Source of the DNA: Acridotheres tristis | Taxonomy: Eukaryota > Chordata > Aves > Passeriformes > Sturnidae | Assembly: GCA_037013685.1 (NCBI GenBank) | Contig: CM072888.1 | Span: 15,672,589 to 15,736,588, forward strand | Direction: 5' to 3' | DNA: 64,000 nt | Shown here: positions 1-13,022 of the stretch, in pieces | How positions within the stretch are numbered: the stretch's first letter is position 1 | Layout: every line of letters starts with the position of its first letter | The notes under the pieces: generated by a model | Told to the model about the DNA's origin: nothing | Seen by the model: the letters and a program-made list of their open reading frames with translations, nothing else | Databases searched by the model: none | Made by a program: the position numbers and the translations under genes

Positions 1-3000
1 TCAAAGTATTAAGCTTCTTAGAAGCAGCTGTTCCATTTCTTTCCTAGAAAAATATTTCTGGGTTTTATTCTAGTTACTTTTAAGCCTGAGATTTTTTTTT
101 CAAGCTACAGCTGTTTCACTACCTGTAAAACTGCCATTGTGCTGGCATAAAGCTGCAAATCAAGGTAGTACCTCTTGCTGTCTACAGAAAAGAAAAATAC
201 AAGGGTAAAACCATCCAATTTTATCTCACTATAAAAACACTCATAAAAATATTACCTAGGCACATCTTGGACATGACATTCTCAGCTCAAGAGACAGATA
301 CTTAATGTGACATTGCTACAGTGAGAATGCCTGCTCAACACCCTTTGCAAGCCATACAATTACAAGAAGTAAAATATAGAACTAAGTTCCGAGGAAAATT
401 AAAAGAACTGAAACTTGCACTGAGACCTGTTTGCTGTTATTGTCTGTAAATAATCCAGACAGGCCTCTGGTCTCTCAAGTGAGAGAAAACAATCTGTGAC
501 CAGGATTTCAGTGCTGCTTTCTGAGAGACTGGCGGAAGAGGAGAGAAAGCAACAGATGGAGCCAGTGACTTGGGGGGATTTAAGCCTCTTATTTGCGAGC
601 AGGATTACAGATTGAGAGGGGCCACACTTCTTCCCTCCTACATAGTCTAGGATACAAACAGTATTTCAAAGCATTAAAAGCCCTGTGGTTTTTCTGAAGG
701 GTACAGTGATTATTACAGGGGCATATTGCGCAGCTGAAAAGTAGTTGCATTCTACACGTCATACTGAAAAACTATTAAATCCCCCATCTGCAGAAAATGC
801 CCCAAAAGTAGCAATTCTCTATTGAATTCAGTGTTGTGAACAGGATGACTGCTAAACTCTTTCTCTAACCTGACATTTGGAATTTTAGGTACTCACCTAA
901 ATTTTTGGATAGCAGCTGCTTATATGTGTGACACAAAGGATTCCCTCAAGGACCCACTCTGGCCAAGATGAAGCTCTATTCTTTCTGTTCTTTCCAAAAG
1001 AGGGCAAACAGTGAGAAGTAAGCAGGACTACTGGATGTCCTGATATTTGACTTCAACACTGAACCAAAACCTCCTCTCCTCTTTTTTACAAAGTAATTTT
1101 CTTCTATGTATTTTAAACTTCCATGCTCCCTTCAAAACCTGGAGAATCAAGAAACCTATAAACAGTAAGTTTAAGGTGGGATGGGCAGCATATGCTTGCT
1201 TGTTTACACAGATCCCTGAAAAGCCAACAGAACACCAGGTGTTCATTAGTAGGAGACTAAAACCTGTTCTTCCAGAGTGGGGTGAAACAGTGATGCATTA
1301 CAGTACAGTACTAACAGCATGTTTAAGCTTTCACTTGGATCCTCAAACTTGCTGTGTAAGAAATAAGCAATGCAAACCCTGCAAATCATGAAATGATGGA
1401 TGGATATATTTTACAGACATGAGGATGGGAGGAGAAAAAGGCTCTGTTCAATTAGGCTGACCTAATTTAATTTCTGAAAGTGCCATCCTTTTCAGACTGT
1501 CTTCCTTCAGAGAATGATCCTGCATTGCCCAGGCCATGCTCTCTAGTTGAATCTCTCAATTGAATTAGCAGCTTCAAAGCCAATTTCAGTACAGCCAGTG
1601 CCAGAACTGTGTGTGAAATCTTCCAAATTAATTTAAAACAGCCAACTCTCATTGGTCAAAAAACTAGTTAAACCAATGTGACTGTGAGGATCCATCAAGA
1701 TTTATTCAAAAAGTTAATTTTGGAATTCTGAGCAACTTTACATCTTCTCTGTCACTACTTGAAAATTACAGGTTGCAACTAGAACAGCAGTTCAAGAAAC
1801 TTGGCCTAAATCATCCTTGCAAAATAAACAAAGAATATCCCATCAGCTTTCTTTTATCCACAGGAGAGAGCAGCCTCACAGTATTGAGAGCAAATTCACT
1901 GCATAAGTAAAAAGCAATGATGGTAATTGAATCTCCCAACCCTCACTTCCACATTGCCACCACAAAACCAACCTCAAACCACAGTGTGTGATGACAAATG
2001 ACCTGCTGCAGTTCATTCCCTCGCTTTCAGAGCTTCCTCATTACCATTCCAAAAAGCTAAAATAGGGCTGCACCCCTAATTAGCAGTTTCCTCTCTTCCC
2101 TTGCGTGCATACAAAATGCAATTGATTACTTGCAAGACATCCATCAAGAGCTATTCCAGTGCTTACACACCCACAACCCAAAGGTATCTTCATCTTCATC
2201 TCTTGTGGCTGTTTTATTTCCTTTCTCCTGTGTATATCCCTCAAATCCATTTTCCTAAGCTTGACTTGTCTTCTATCCATCTCAGCACTTTCCCTTTAAG
2301 CTCAGACTTATGTAGAGGACTGTTCTTTCTCCCTTCTGACAGGCATTTCCTCCCCTTTTATAAAGTTACTGGCTCCCACATTTTTGCTGTTCCCTCCTTT
2401 CTTCAATAAATCTTCCTACTACAGGAAAGGCATGTGAGTTGGCATTACAAGGTGTTTGACCAAATTAGAACATAAAATGTGGTCTGTAATGCAGTAAGAC
2501 TGGGATACAGGTTCCAGGTTACCTTTGCTCCAGTTAATATTCTTAGGAATAAGTTTGGTTGTCTGCTGTAGATCTCCACTCCATTGCCTATAAACAGAGC
2601 CAAGATGCTTGGCTGTGGCTTACATGCCTGTGCATGGACACCTAAGTTTTACTTGCCTTAAAATAGAACCTGAGTGTCTTAAACAATGCCTAAGAGAGAT
2701 TTCTTATGACACAAGTGGGAAATAATCCCTAAATGCATTTAATTCCATAGCAGGGGTTTCACAGAGATCAGGTCTTGGCCTACTGTTTTCAAACACCAAA
2801 AAAACCCGCAGGAAGCATAAAACTAAATAATTATAAACTTGCAAATAAATAAAATAATGTGAACTCTCACCTCTGGAAAAAGATCTAGCAATTAGATGGC
2901 TTTCTAAACTAAAAATGACACTGTAAAAACAAATTAATTTCCAGCTGTTCTATGTTCTACACAGACTAGATTGCAGTTTTTCCAACTCTACAGTGCATGA

Positions 3001-4096
3001 AGAACTCACTTCACCCCTGAAACACTTTTCCTTGTATTCCCCGCTTCAAAACCCTTCAGTACAGCAACAATTGCCTTCACCTGCTTCTGTAATGCCCTTC
3101 TAAGTAGAGTCTCTTTCTAGCCTTATTCCCTGTCTTGGCACATGCCCTGCCTACTCTGGGAAAGGCTTTGCTGAACCGAGTTTTCTATTAGTTCTTGATG
3201 CAGCACAATTGTCTGTAAACTGCTCTTCTTCCCATATCCTCATTAGGAAGCTTCACTAGTTCTCTCATCTGATCTTCATGGCCACACAGCAGGTTGAAGA
3301 GAAGAATTCCTTGCAGGTTGGCAAATTATCTCTAAACACCCAGCTTTCTAGCATGCTTGCTTGCAGCATGACTGAAACCACAGAACTCTTACACAGCAAG
3401 CAAACAGCCTTAAGAACAGGATTTATATCTGACAGACATCATCATTTTCTTAGGCTTTAATTTCTTCAGAACTTCTTTTTTGAACACAGCAAGTAAAACA
3501 AGCCTCAACATCAAAAAGAGTTTAGTACACAGGACTAATTTGATTTGTGTTTGTTGCAGCATTAGCAGTGATAATGACGATTAACAGCCACACACTCTCC
3601 CAAGTCTCTTTGATAAACTAATCCTTTACCTCTTTACCTCCTTTATTTTCTTAATGCTTCTTCTGTTCTTAAAACTTCTTAGGCAAGGAGGATGCTTGAA
3701 TCAGGAGATGCTAGAAGAGTGTTGAGTGTTTGATGACAGCATGCATCCTGAAGAATGTTTATACTTTTCCATGTCACACAGGGTAACCAAATTATTATTT
3801 CACCATAAACATTGAGTATGGACCTTCAAGAAATAGCTTAATTCTAGGGATGTGTTTGTGCTACTTATAGAAGTATTAAACTGAAGTATTAACATTTCTC
3901 CAAAGATAAACCAAAAACCATCCAGTGCTGAAAAGTCTTCTCTGTGTACCTTGTCACAATTAGTCCACAGGAACTTAGATATTAATTCAGTTACCTGCAC
4001 CATTGCAATTACCAAAAACTGACATTCACTAGAGGGTCGACAAAAGCTGAAAAAAATTAGCTATTCTGACCATAAAGGTCATACTCTCTAAGTGCA
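1..4096. other. Unassigned non-coding DNA
   Basis: AT-rich, non-repetitive sequence. Open frames do not exceed about 115 codons and none resembles a known protein family. I see no transposon, RNA gene or long microsatellite. It could be intergenic or intronic. Confidence 0.6.
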
Positions 4097-4330
4097 GACC
4101 AGTGATGAGCAGCGTTCCTCAGGAGTCAGGCCATGTTAAACATCCAAAACATGGACAGTGGGATTGAAGGCACCCTCAGCAAGTTTGCTGATGGCACCAA
4201 GTGCAGTGGACCCACTGGAGGGAAGGGATGCCATCCAGAGGGACCACAACAGCCTTCAGAGGTGGGTCTGTACAAACCTCATGAAGTTCAACAAGGCTGA
4301 GTGCAAGGTCCTGCATGAGCGTCAGGGAAT
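4097..4330 (+). mobile_element. CR1 LINE fragment, reverse-transcriptase part of ORF2, frameshifted
   Basis: This is a relic of the CR1 non-LTR retrotransposon ORF2, which encodes an endonuclease and reverse transcriptase. The piece covers the RT core. The first part reads VMSSVPQES, the equivalent of the CR1 VPQGS block. After a small deletion comes MDSGIEGTLSKFADGTK from 4151, where the catalytic FADD motif is degraded to FADG. The frame then shifts near 4204 and continues as VDPLEGRDAIQRD and NLMKFNKAECKVLH to about 4325. The frameshift, the lost aspartate and the truncation at both ends make it a dead copy. The family call rests on these recognisable blocks, not on an alignment. Confidence 0.85.
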
Positions 4331-4508
4331 TCCCTCTAATCTTGTAACATCCTGTTCATAGATCCAGTATGTTTTCTTATACAAAATACCCCTGTTTTCT
4401 CTACTGTCTCCCCATCTCCATTTTTGCACAGGCAGGGCTGTGCATGCCATACTACAAGTTCAGTGCTGTGAGTCCTCTCTTCTGCTCTAGGCTAAACACC
4501 CTACTGAA

Positions 4509-4687
4509 TGTACTGTCCTAGGGTGATGTTATGGTGTTTGTATCTCCAAATCGTGTGTTCTGATTATGTTTGGTATTATGTCCTGTGCTTACAGGACTGA
4601 CTCTGAAAGTGAAGCTTTGTTTTGTCTTGTTATCAGCCGGCTCACCTCCCCCATGGTCTATGTTTAGGAGAGGTTTTGGCTCTGCTG

Positions 4688-4721
<34 letters not shown>

Positions 4722-5227
4722 CTGCTTGCTTGCCTGCTTGCTTGCTTCTGCCTCTTTTTCTTTCCTTCGCTTTGCCCTTGCTTTTGCTTGTTAGTTAGTT
4801 CAGCTAGGCAGTCCAACTTTTCCCTGGACTGTTTTCTTTTCCACCCCGTCCCCTCCCTCTCCTGGATACCATCTGGACCTGTTCTGGACGGGGACCTGGG
4901 AAACCCCAAGAAACACCGGGAGCCTACACTCTGTCACCTGCAGCAGTCACCCCCAGCGCCAGAGACTGATAACTGGGAGACCACTCGCCGGAGAGACTGA
5001 GATTGCCATCCCTTCAGAACGGTGAAAGAGTTTTTTGTCAGCTGGTGTTGTTGTTTCCCTGTGCTGGGGAGTGTTTTGCTTGTTAAATAAACAGGTCTTT
5101 TTTCCCACTCTTCTCTGAGGAAATTCTTCCCGAACCCGTTGGTGGGGGGGAGGAGTCGTGGGGTTTGCTGTGTGGGGGCTCCTTCCGGAGGTTTCTCCCC
5201 AAATTCGCCCTAAACCAGGACATGTAC
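4509..5227 (+). mobile_element. Solo LTR of an ERVL-like endogenous retrovirus, with target site duplication
   Basis: The LTR runs 4514-5222 (709 bp). It starts TGTCCTAGGG and ends AACCAGGACA, so TGTCCT and AGGACA form the inverted ends. It is flanked by a perfect 5-bp duplication TGTAC (4509-4513 and 5223-5227). A 5-bp duplication is typical of ERVL/class III integrations. The polyadenylation signal AATAAA at 5086-5091 fixes the plus orientation. No internal retroviral sequence lies on either side, so this is a solo LTR left by LTR-LTR recombination. Intact ends and duplication suggest a relatively young insertion. A CTTG microsatellite is embedded at 4686-4747. The 100- to 160-codon open frames in it on both strands are not genes. 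Confidence 0.85.
4686..4747 (+). repeat. (CTTG)n microsatellite inside the LTR
   Basis: About 15 tetramers of GCTT/CTTG with two CCTG variants, inside the upstream half of the solo LTR. It is probably part of the LTR family and length-variable between copies (inference). Confidence 0.9.
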
Positions 5228-7139
5228 AAAGCTCATTTCCTTCTTCCTCTGCCTGGGCAATACAAAACTTAATACAGTAGCACCCCCCCCCCCCAAAAAA
5301 AAAAACCAAACCAAAAAAAACCAAAAAAAGCAAGCAAACAAAAAAAACCCTGGTGAATTCTAACACTTGGATACCCATCAATTTCCTGTCTGATTTGATA
5401 AAAACCTTTTCAGCAACTGCCATTGCTGAAAGCAACTCTAGATCATCAATGCTTACTGCAAAAATTCTACACTACTCTCTCTCTTGACAGATATTATTGT
5501 CCATCTTCCTTGGGGCTAAAATTTCCATCTAACTGTATCTGTAGCCTGAAAGGATTATTTTTGGTCTCTGCCTTCCACTTCACTTGCCTGAAGTGAAGAA
5601 GCTAAAGTCCCCTATGCACATAATTAGATGCATTTCTGCTCTTCAAAATATTGCAGGGGCACTTTCTGTTAGATTTTCATGATATTTTTTCAAAGAAAGG
5701 CAGCAACATCAGAATTGTTTAGTATGACATGGAAAATATGGGTCCTAAATACTGAATTGGATCATTATTTCTCTCAATTATGCTCTGGTAGTTTGCTTTA
5801 GATAGACCATTCACATTTATATCACAGAAGCACAGCTGGACAGCCTTACTCCTCTACCCTTCCTAAAAATTACCCTGCAGTCACAAGGTTGGATAACCCA
5901 GTTTTCTTCCACCTATTGTAAACTTATGACTTCCAGGCAGTTACAGCTATAAACTTCTATATCCTAATTCACCATTTCAAAACTAGAAATACAAAACCCA
6001 CTCTCTGAAATAGAAGAAAACAAACAATATCAAAGAGGGAAACCTGTAACCATTCGACATATAACTGCTCCTCATTTCCAGCAGACATTTTTACAGAGGA
6101 TCATGGTTTTCATTATCTCTGTCTTGCCTCAAGAGAAATCTAGATGCTAGAAGAAATTACAGCCTTAACCAAAACCGTCAGGCATCAACCACTTGTATCT
6201 CTGATAAAATGCTTTTTTCTCTGAAGTGCATCCGGGAAGCTGCCTATAATTGGAAACATTAAAGGAACCACACAGAAGCAAATGCAGCTTGAGTGTCAGA
6301 CAACCATTTTCATGCAAAATGTACTAAAAGCCTGTAGCTAAGAGCTGAGTACTTAGAGGTTTAGCCATTTATAAAATAATGCAAGCATATCTGCCCCTTT
6401 CATCCATTTCTTTACAATGTATAAATGAATGCCTCTCATCAAAAAATTTAAGCCATCTTTCAGCAGACTAACGAACATTTTAATTAAATTACCTCTTTGC
6501 CTCAAAAAAAATTCATTCCCCCCCAAAAACATGACACAGGATATGTTAGGCTTGGTGTTAACTGCTAAGTTTACCAGGAGAAGCAAGCAAAAGGAAGATT
6601 TTATCTGATAAGATACTCAAATATTTTGAAATAAAACAAGTTCTCTTTGGTGATCATAGGAAAGCTCACCTACATCCCATGACTGTTTCCAGAAAGTTTA
6701 AAGAACATAAAGGTTTCATGATAACTAAAGCCAGTTTGCCCTAGTCACCTTCCTGCAGAGGTCTTCTCCCTTCAGCTGCAGGAAGCATTTCAGGCTCTCA
6801 TCCTGATGTGGGATCAGAACCACCTGGATCTCTGCACAGCTGGCTGTGAGCAATCCAGATGTGTATTGAGGACAACTCCTGCTTCAGAAATCAGACAAAC
6901 CAACCAGAGGAGAAGCATGTGCCACAATGTTTTCTTGTCCCCAATATTCAGAGGGGACATTGTGAACAGACATTGACTACTTGTTCATATCACTGAACTG
7001 ATGTAAGCCATCCACAGGCAATGCCTTCTTGCTCTATGTGAGCCCATCCAGTGTGCCCATGTGTGACATGAAACCATTGGAGCAGATGTTCTCACTCTTG
7101 GTCACTACTTAATGCAACAAATGTACTTCCATAATTTTT
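5228..7139. other. Unassigned non-coding DNA with a poly-C/poly-A tract
   Basis: At 5283-5305 there are 12 C followed by 11 A, then A-rich sequence with CC interruptions to about 5348, just downstream of the LTR. The rest is AT-rich, without recognisable coding or mobile sequence. Confidence 0.55.
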
Positions 7140-7560
7140 GGAGCTCGCTTCAGAAATTTGGATAACACCTCCAGATCTGAATATGTCTGGGGATTTCTCT
7201 CACAATAAAGGTGCCAAGACAGACTTTTGCTGACCTTTGCCTCCCTTAGGCAGAACATAATCCACATCACCAACAGTGGGGTTAATGATTTTCGTCCCAA
7301 GGAAAGGTACTCTCAACTACTTTCAGGAGCTCACATCCCAAATTTGGATACCCTCTCCAGAGTTGAATACATTAGGGATTTCTCCTGTACTAAATGTGAC
7401 AGGAAAGAAAGCTGGTGCTGGCTGTTACCTCCCCTGGGCAGCACATATCTGCCCCACCCACACTGGGCTGGGTTCTTTCCTTTCATCCTGTCACCACTGC
7501 CAGGATCCCTACTCCAAAATTTGGATACCACCTCAAAAATGATCGCATGAAGGAGCATGA
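7140..7560 (+). repeat. Degenerate tandem repeat, units of about 177-186 bp
   Basis: Two full units and the start of a third share the block AAATTTGGATA at 7154, 7340 and 7517, giving periods of 186 and 177 bp. Each block is preceded by GGAGCTC or GGATCCC (7140, 7326, 7503) and followed by a CTCCAGA-type motif. The first two units also share CTCCC(T/C)T/GGGCAG about 80 bp further on (7238 and 7427). Units are diverged by substitutions and indels. I do not recognise the family. It could be an old minisatellite/satellite or duplicated pieces of an unknown transposon. Confidence 0.65.
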
Positions 7561-7639
7561 CAGCTAATTCATCTGAATTTTGGAAGTAGGCTCCTGAAAA
7601 TTATGGCAGTCCTTTTGTTTTGTCAAGGTGAAATCCTAT

Positions 7640-8330
7640 CCCCAGTCTTCGTGGTGAAAATGATAGAGTGTCCAGGGGAGGAAAAGGCCTGCAACAGCTT
7701 TCTATCCTGGCACATTTTGTGTGGAAGCAATCCTCCAACATATTCAGTTTTGCAGGTGATATCCTAATTTGGCTCTAGTGGAGCAATCAGTGTTGGACCT
7801 TGGGTCTGCAAGAACCAAATAGGTTACAGTGCATAGACATGAGCAGGAAAGTGCATAGTACCAGTTTTTGTGATGCAGTTCAAGGGGTGTGACTTTAACA
7901 GGGAGCCTTCAACAGCTTTCTCACCAGGCACATGAGTGAGGTGCAAATTAAGGGTTGCAAATAGAAGGTCAAAGTCAGCAAAAGCCTGGCTCATTTTCTT
8001 TGTAATACCTAGTATTTGGATTGATTAGAGAGCAAATGGCACATTTAATTCTTTTGCAAGTACACAGCGTCATCTGGTGGAGCTGAACGGGGACAGTGAG
8101 AAGGTTAAATATATCAGGGTGTTTTTTTTTTTCTTGGCACACCTTCAGAGTGGGAGCAGTTCGTTGAGGGGTTCAGTTTAGGATCTTGGCACTGTGAGAT
8201 TGAAAGGATGTGATGCTACACATACTTGGCAAGAAAAGTGGATAGTCTCAGTGTTGGTGGTGTTGGTACAACCAAAAATGAATAGGTTTTGCTGGCCTTT
8301 ACCTCTCCTTGCCAGCCTGTTGTCAGAACC
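7640..8330 (+). repeat. Probable further diverged copies of the 177-186 bp repeat
   Basis: Weakly similar segments recur. CAACAGCTTTCT followed by CAGG/CTGGCACAT occurs at about 7693 and 7911. A (C)CAGT(C/T)TT(C/T)GTG(G/A)TG block occurs at about 7644 and 7861, with a looser version near 8246. GCTGGCCTTTACCTCTCC near 8290 matches the GCTGRCYKTTRCCTCCC block of the units at 7228 and 7417. This suggests the degenerate array extends toward the pentamer satellite, but by eye the match is weak. Confidence 0.35.
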
Positions 8331-8339
8331 TCACTGAGG

Positions 8340-9164
8340 TTTTTCTTTGGGCATGTGCTGTTGCTTCTTGTTACATAACTTGCAAAAAACCCCTTCTGTA
8401 GTCCTCTTTATCTGTTTCTCCACATTTATCACCCTATGTACATACCTTTACATTCTTACATCTTTTTTTGTTAGTTAGTCTCTAAGCTCTGTTCAGCAGC
8501 ATCAGGGGAATTGAAAATTTCTATTCTCTATGTTATTTCTATCTCTATGTTAAGGGCATAAAGGATAGGAAATGTTAGGGAAAAATGGTGGGAAAGGTGA
8601 AGTAATTGGGCTTTAAAGCCCAAGTAAATAATTGGCTGCTCATGCAAAAATTGATTGAAAATTAACACCTTTGTGCAAGAAAGGAGAGACATTCTTTTGC
8701 ATTTTGAAAAAACATCTGGCAGAATCAGTCCCAGAAAAGAGATTTTCAGGGTCTGAAAGGTCACAGTCCTGAAAGAAAGGCAATTTCAGTATTTCTGATA
8801 ATTGCCTTCCTTTATACAGGCACATCTTTCCCCAGTGGAATTCTGTACTAACATAATAAAAAATTCAGCTTCTGAAACGAGCTGAGAGGATCACAAAGGC
8901 CTGTAGGAGAACCATGTCTAGAAAGTCTTTCCTCACTCTGTGCAATGACATGATTTGATTGCAGGACTGTCCCCTCACTGTTGGACAGGAATAAGAGAAA
9001 CTGTAGGCCTTGAACTCCTCTTACATATCGAATTAATGATGCAGCTCGCACTATTAAAGGAATGTGATTTTCTTAATTCACCAACAGGGGTGCAATGTCC
9101 GCTTTCAATACCGGAACAAAACACTGGGATCAAACGCTGCAATCCTGCAGAGAGAATAAAATGT
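8340..9164. other. Unassigned left flank of the pentamer satellite
   Basis: Ordinary AT-rich sequence with no recognisable gene or transposon. An open frame runs from 8955 into the satellite, but its length comes entirely from the stop-free pentamer array. Confidence 0.5.
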
Positions 9165-9188
9165 GTTCCACTCTATGGATTCTATTCC
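9165..9188 (+). repeat. Left-edge sequence resembling the array's island core
   Basis: Just before the pure pentamers, the sequence reads ACTCTATGGATTCTATTCC. This resembles the right half of the islands (AATCTGTGGTATTCTTATCC) with small indels. The array may therefore begin in an island copy. The match is short and could be chance. Confidence 0.4.
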
Positions 9189-9348
9189 ATTCCATTCCAT
9201 TCCATTCCATTCCATTCCATTCCATTCCATTCCATTCCATTCCATTCCATTTCATTCCATCTTCCATTCCATTCCATTCCATTCCATTCCATTCCATTCC
9301 ATTCCATTCCATTCCATTCCATTCCATTCCATTCCATTCCATTCCATT

Positions 9349-9400
9349 CATTCTATCATATTCCATTCCATTCCATATCAATCCATGAGGTTTCCATCCA
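9349..9400 (+). repeat. Diverged island 1 in the pentamer array
   Basis: After a small disruption (CATTCATTCTATCAT) comes ATTCCATATCAATCCATGAG then GTTTCCATCC, the shared island core, starting at 9370. Pure pentamers follow from about 9396. Confidence 0.75.
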
Positions 9401-9840
9401 TTCCATTCCATTCCATTCCATTCCATTCCATTCCATTCCATTCCATTCCATTCCATTCCATTCCATTCCATTCCATTCCATTCCATTCCATTCCATTCCA
9501 TTCCATTCCATTCCATTCCATTCCATTCCATTCCATTCCATTCCATTCCATTCCATTCCATTCCATTCCATTCCATTCCATTCCATTCCATTCCATTCCA
9601 TTCCATTCCATTCCATTCCATTCCATTCCATTCCATTCCATTCCATTCCATTCCATTCCATTCCATTCCATTCCATTCCATTCCATTCCATTCCATTCCA
9701 TTCCATTCCATTCCATTCCATTCCATTCCATTCCATTCCATTCCATTCCATTCCATTCCATTCCATTCCATTCCATTCCATTCCATTCCATTCCATTCCA
9801 CACCATTCCATTCCATTCCATTCCATTTCATTCCATTCCA

Positions 9841-9897
9841 TTCTTTCCATTCCACATCATTCTTATCCATTCCACTCCATTCAATTCCACATCCATT
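9841..9897 (+). repeat. Diverged island 2, two pentamers shorter
   Basis: The core starts at 9849: ATTCC ACATC ATTCT TATCC. Relative to complete islands, the two central pentamers are missing exactly, so the 5-bp register is kept. It is followed by CACTCCATTCAATTCCACATCC. Confidence 0.75.
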
Positions 9898-10185
9898 CCA
9901 TTCCATTCCATTCCATTCCATTCCATTCCATTCCATTCCATTCCATTCCATTCCATTCCATTCCATTCCATTCCATTCCATTCCATTCCATTCCATTCCA
10001 TTCCACCATTCCATTCCATTCACCATTCCATTCCATTCCATTCCATTCCATTCCATTCCATTCCATTCCATTCCATTCCATTCCATTCCATTCCATTCCA
10101 TTCCATTCCATTCCATTCCATTCCATTCCATTCCATTCCATTCCATTCCATTCCATTCCATTCCATTCCATTCCATTCCATTCCA

Positions 10186-10290
10186 CTCCATTCCATTCCA
10201 TTCCATTCCATCTCATTCCATTCCATTCCATTCCATTCCATTCAATTTCTTTCCATTCCATTCCATTCCATTCCATTCCATTGCATTCCA
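10186..10290 (+). repeat. Cluster of pentamer variants with remnants of an island
   Basis: CACTCC (about 10184), a TCTC variant, CAATTTCTTTCC near 10243 and TTGCATTCC near 10281 lie within 100 bp. TTTCTTTCC and TTGCATTCC both flank complete islands elsewhere, so this may be a decayed or partly homogenised island. A similar remnant (CATCCATTCTCCATTCCACTCC then TTGCATTCC) lies at 10968-11010. Confidence 0.45.
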
Positions 10291-12956
10291 TTCCATTCCA
10301 TTCCATTCCATTCCATTCCATTCCATTCCATTCCATTCCATTCCATTCCATTCCATTCCATTCCATTCCATTCCATTCCATTCCATTCCATTCCATTCCA
10401 TTCCATTCCATTCCATTCATTCCATTCCATTCCACTCCATTCCATTCCATTCCATTCCATTCCATTCCATTCCATTCCATTCCATTCCATTCCATTCCAT
10501 TCCATTCCATTCCATTCCATTCCATTCCATTCCATTCCATTCCATTCCATTCCATTCCATTCCATTCCATTCCATTCCATTTCCATTCCACTCCATTCCA
10601 TTCCATTCCATTCCATTCCATTCCATTCCATTCCATTCCATTCCATTCCATTCCATTCCATTCCATTCCATTCCATTCCATTCCATTCCATTCCATTCCA
10701 TTCCATTCCATTCCATTCCATTCCATTCCATTCCATTCCATTCCATTCCATTCCATTCCATTCCATTCCATTCCATTCCATTCCATTCCATTCCATTCCA
10801 TTCCATTCCATTCCTCATTCCATTCCATTCCATTCCATTCCATTCCATTCCATTCCATTCCATTCCATTCCATTCCATTCCATTCCATTCCATTCCATTC
10901 CATTCCATTCCATTCCATTCCATTCCATTCCATTCCATTCCATTCCATTCCATTCCATTCCATTCCACTCATCCATTCTCCATTCCACTCCATTCCATTC
11001 CATTGCATTCCATTCCATTCCATTCCATTCCATTCCATTCCATTCCATTCCATTCCATTCCATTCCATTCCATTCCATTCCATTCCATTCCATTCCATTC
11101 CATTCCATTCCACTCCATTCCATTCCATTCCATTCCATTCCATTCCATTCCATTCCATTCCATTCCATTCCATTCCATTCCATTCCATTCCATTCCATTC
11201 CATTCCATTCCATTCCATTCCATTCCATTCCATTCCATTCCATTCCATTCCATTCCATTCCATTCCATTCCATTCCATTCCATTCCATTCCATTCCATTC
11301 CATTCCATTCCATTCCATTCCATTCCATTCCATTCCATTCCATTCCATTCCATTCCATTCCATTCCATTCCATTCCATTCCATTCCATTCCATTCCATTC
11401 CATTCCATTCCATTCCATTCCATTCCATTCCATTCCATTCCATTCCATTCCATTCCATTCCATTCCATTCCATTCCATTCCATTCCATTCCATTCCATTC
11501 CATTCCATTCCATTCCATTCCATTCCATTCCATTCCATTCCATTCCATTCCATTCCATTCCATTCCATTCCATTCCATTCCATTCCATTCCATTCCATTC
11601 CATTCCATTCCATTCCATTCCATTCCATTCCATTCCATTCCATTCCATTCCATTCCATTCCATTCCATTCCATTCCATTCCATTCCATTCCATTCCATTC
11701 CATTCCATTCCATCATTCCATTCCATTCCATTCCATTCCATTCCATTCCATTCCATTCCATTCCATTCCATTCCATTCCATTCCATTCCATTCCATTCCA
11801 TTCCATTCCATTCCATTCCATTCCATTCCATTCCATTCCATTCCATTCCATTCCATTCCATTCCATTCCATTCCATTCCATTCCATTCCATTCCATTCCA
11901 TTCCATTCCATTCCATTCCATTCCATTCCACTCCATTCCATTCCATTCCATTCCATTCCATTCCATTCCATTCCATTCCATTCCATTCCATTCCATTCCA
12001 TTCCATTCCATTCCATTCCATTCCATTCCATTCCATTCCATTCCATTCCATTCCATTCCATTCCATTCCATTCCATTCCATTCCATTCCATTCCATTCCA
12101 TTCCATTCCATTCCATTCCATTCCATTCCATTCCATTCCATTCCATTCCATTCCATTCCATTCCATTCCATTCCATTCCATTCCATTCCATTCCATTCCA
12201 TTCCATTCCATTCCATTCCATTCCATTCCATTCCATTCCATTCCATTCCATTCCATTCCATTCCATTCCATTCCATTCCATTCCATTCCATTCCATTCCA
12301 TTCCATTCCATTCCATTCCATTCCATTCCATTCCATTCCATTCCATTCCATTCCATTCCATTCCATTCCATTCCATTCCATTCCATTCCATTCCATTCCA
12401 TTCCATTCCATTCCATTCCATTCCATTCCATTCCATTCCATTCCATTCCATTCCATTCCATTCCATTCCATTCCATTCCATTCCATTCCATTCCATTCCA
12501 TTCCATTCCATTCCATTCCATTCCATTCCATTCCATTCCATTCCATTCCATTCCATTCCATTCCATTCCATTCCATTCCATTCCATTCCATTCCATTCCA
12601 TTCCATTCCATTCCATTCCATTCCATTCCATTCCATTCCATTCCATTCCATTCCATTCCATTCCATTCCATTCCATTCCATTCCATTCCATTCCATTCCA
12701 TTCCATTCCATTCCATTCCATTCCATTCCATTCCATTCCATTCCATTCCATTCCATTCCATTCCATTCCATTCCATTCCATTCCATTCCATTCCATTCCA
12801 TTCCATTCCATTCCATTCCATTCCATTCCACTCCATTCCATTCCATTCCATTCCATTCCATTCCATTCCATTCCATTCCATTCCATTCCATTCCATTCCA
12901 TTCCATTCCATTCCATTCCATTCCATTCCATTCCATTCCATTCCATTCCATTCCAT

Positions 12957-13022
12957 TCCTTCCATTCCATTCCATTTTCCATTCCACTCCATTCCATTCC
13001 TCATTCCATTCCATTCCACTCC
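12957..13022 (+). repeat. Cluster of indels and CACTCC variants
   Basis: CCTTCC, CATTTTCC, two CACTCC variants and CCTCATTCC occur within about 65 bp, in otherwise pure pentamers. The cluster breaks the pentamer phase, as expected at an old recombination or slippage point. Confidence 0.6.

Noticed and set aside
4570..5435. Frames of 74-162 codons over the solo LTR
   Set aside because: They lie in both orientations across LTR and poly-C/poly-A sequence and have low-complexity content.
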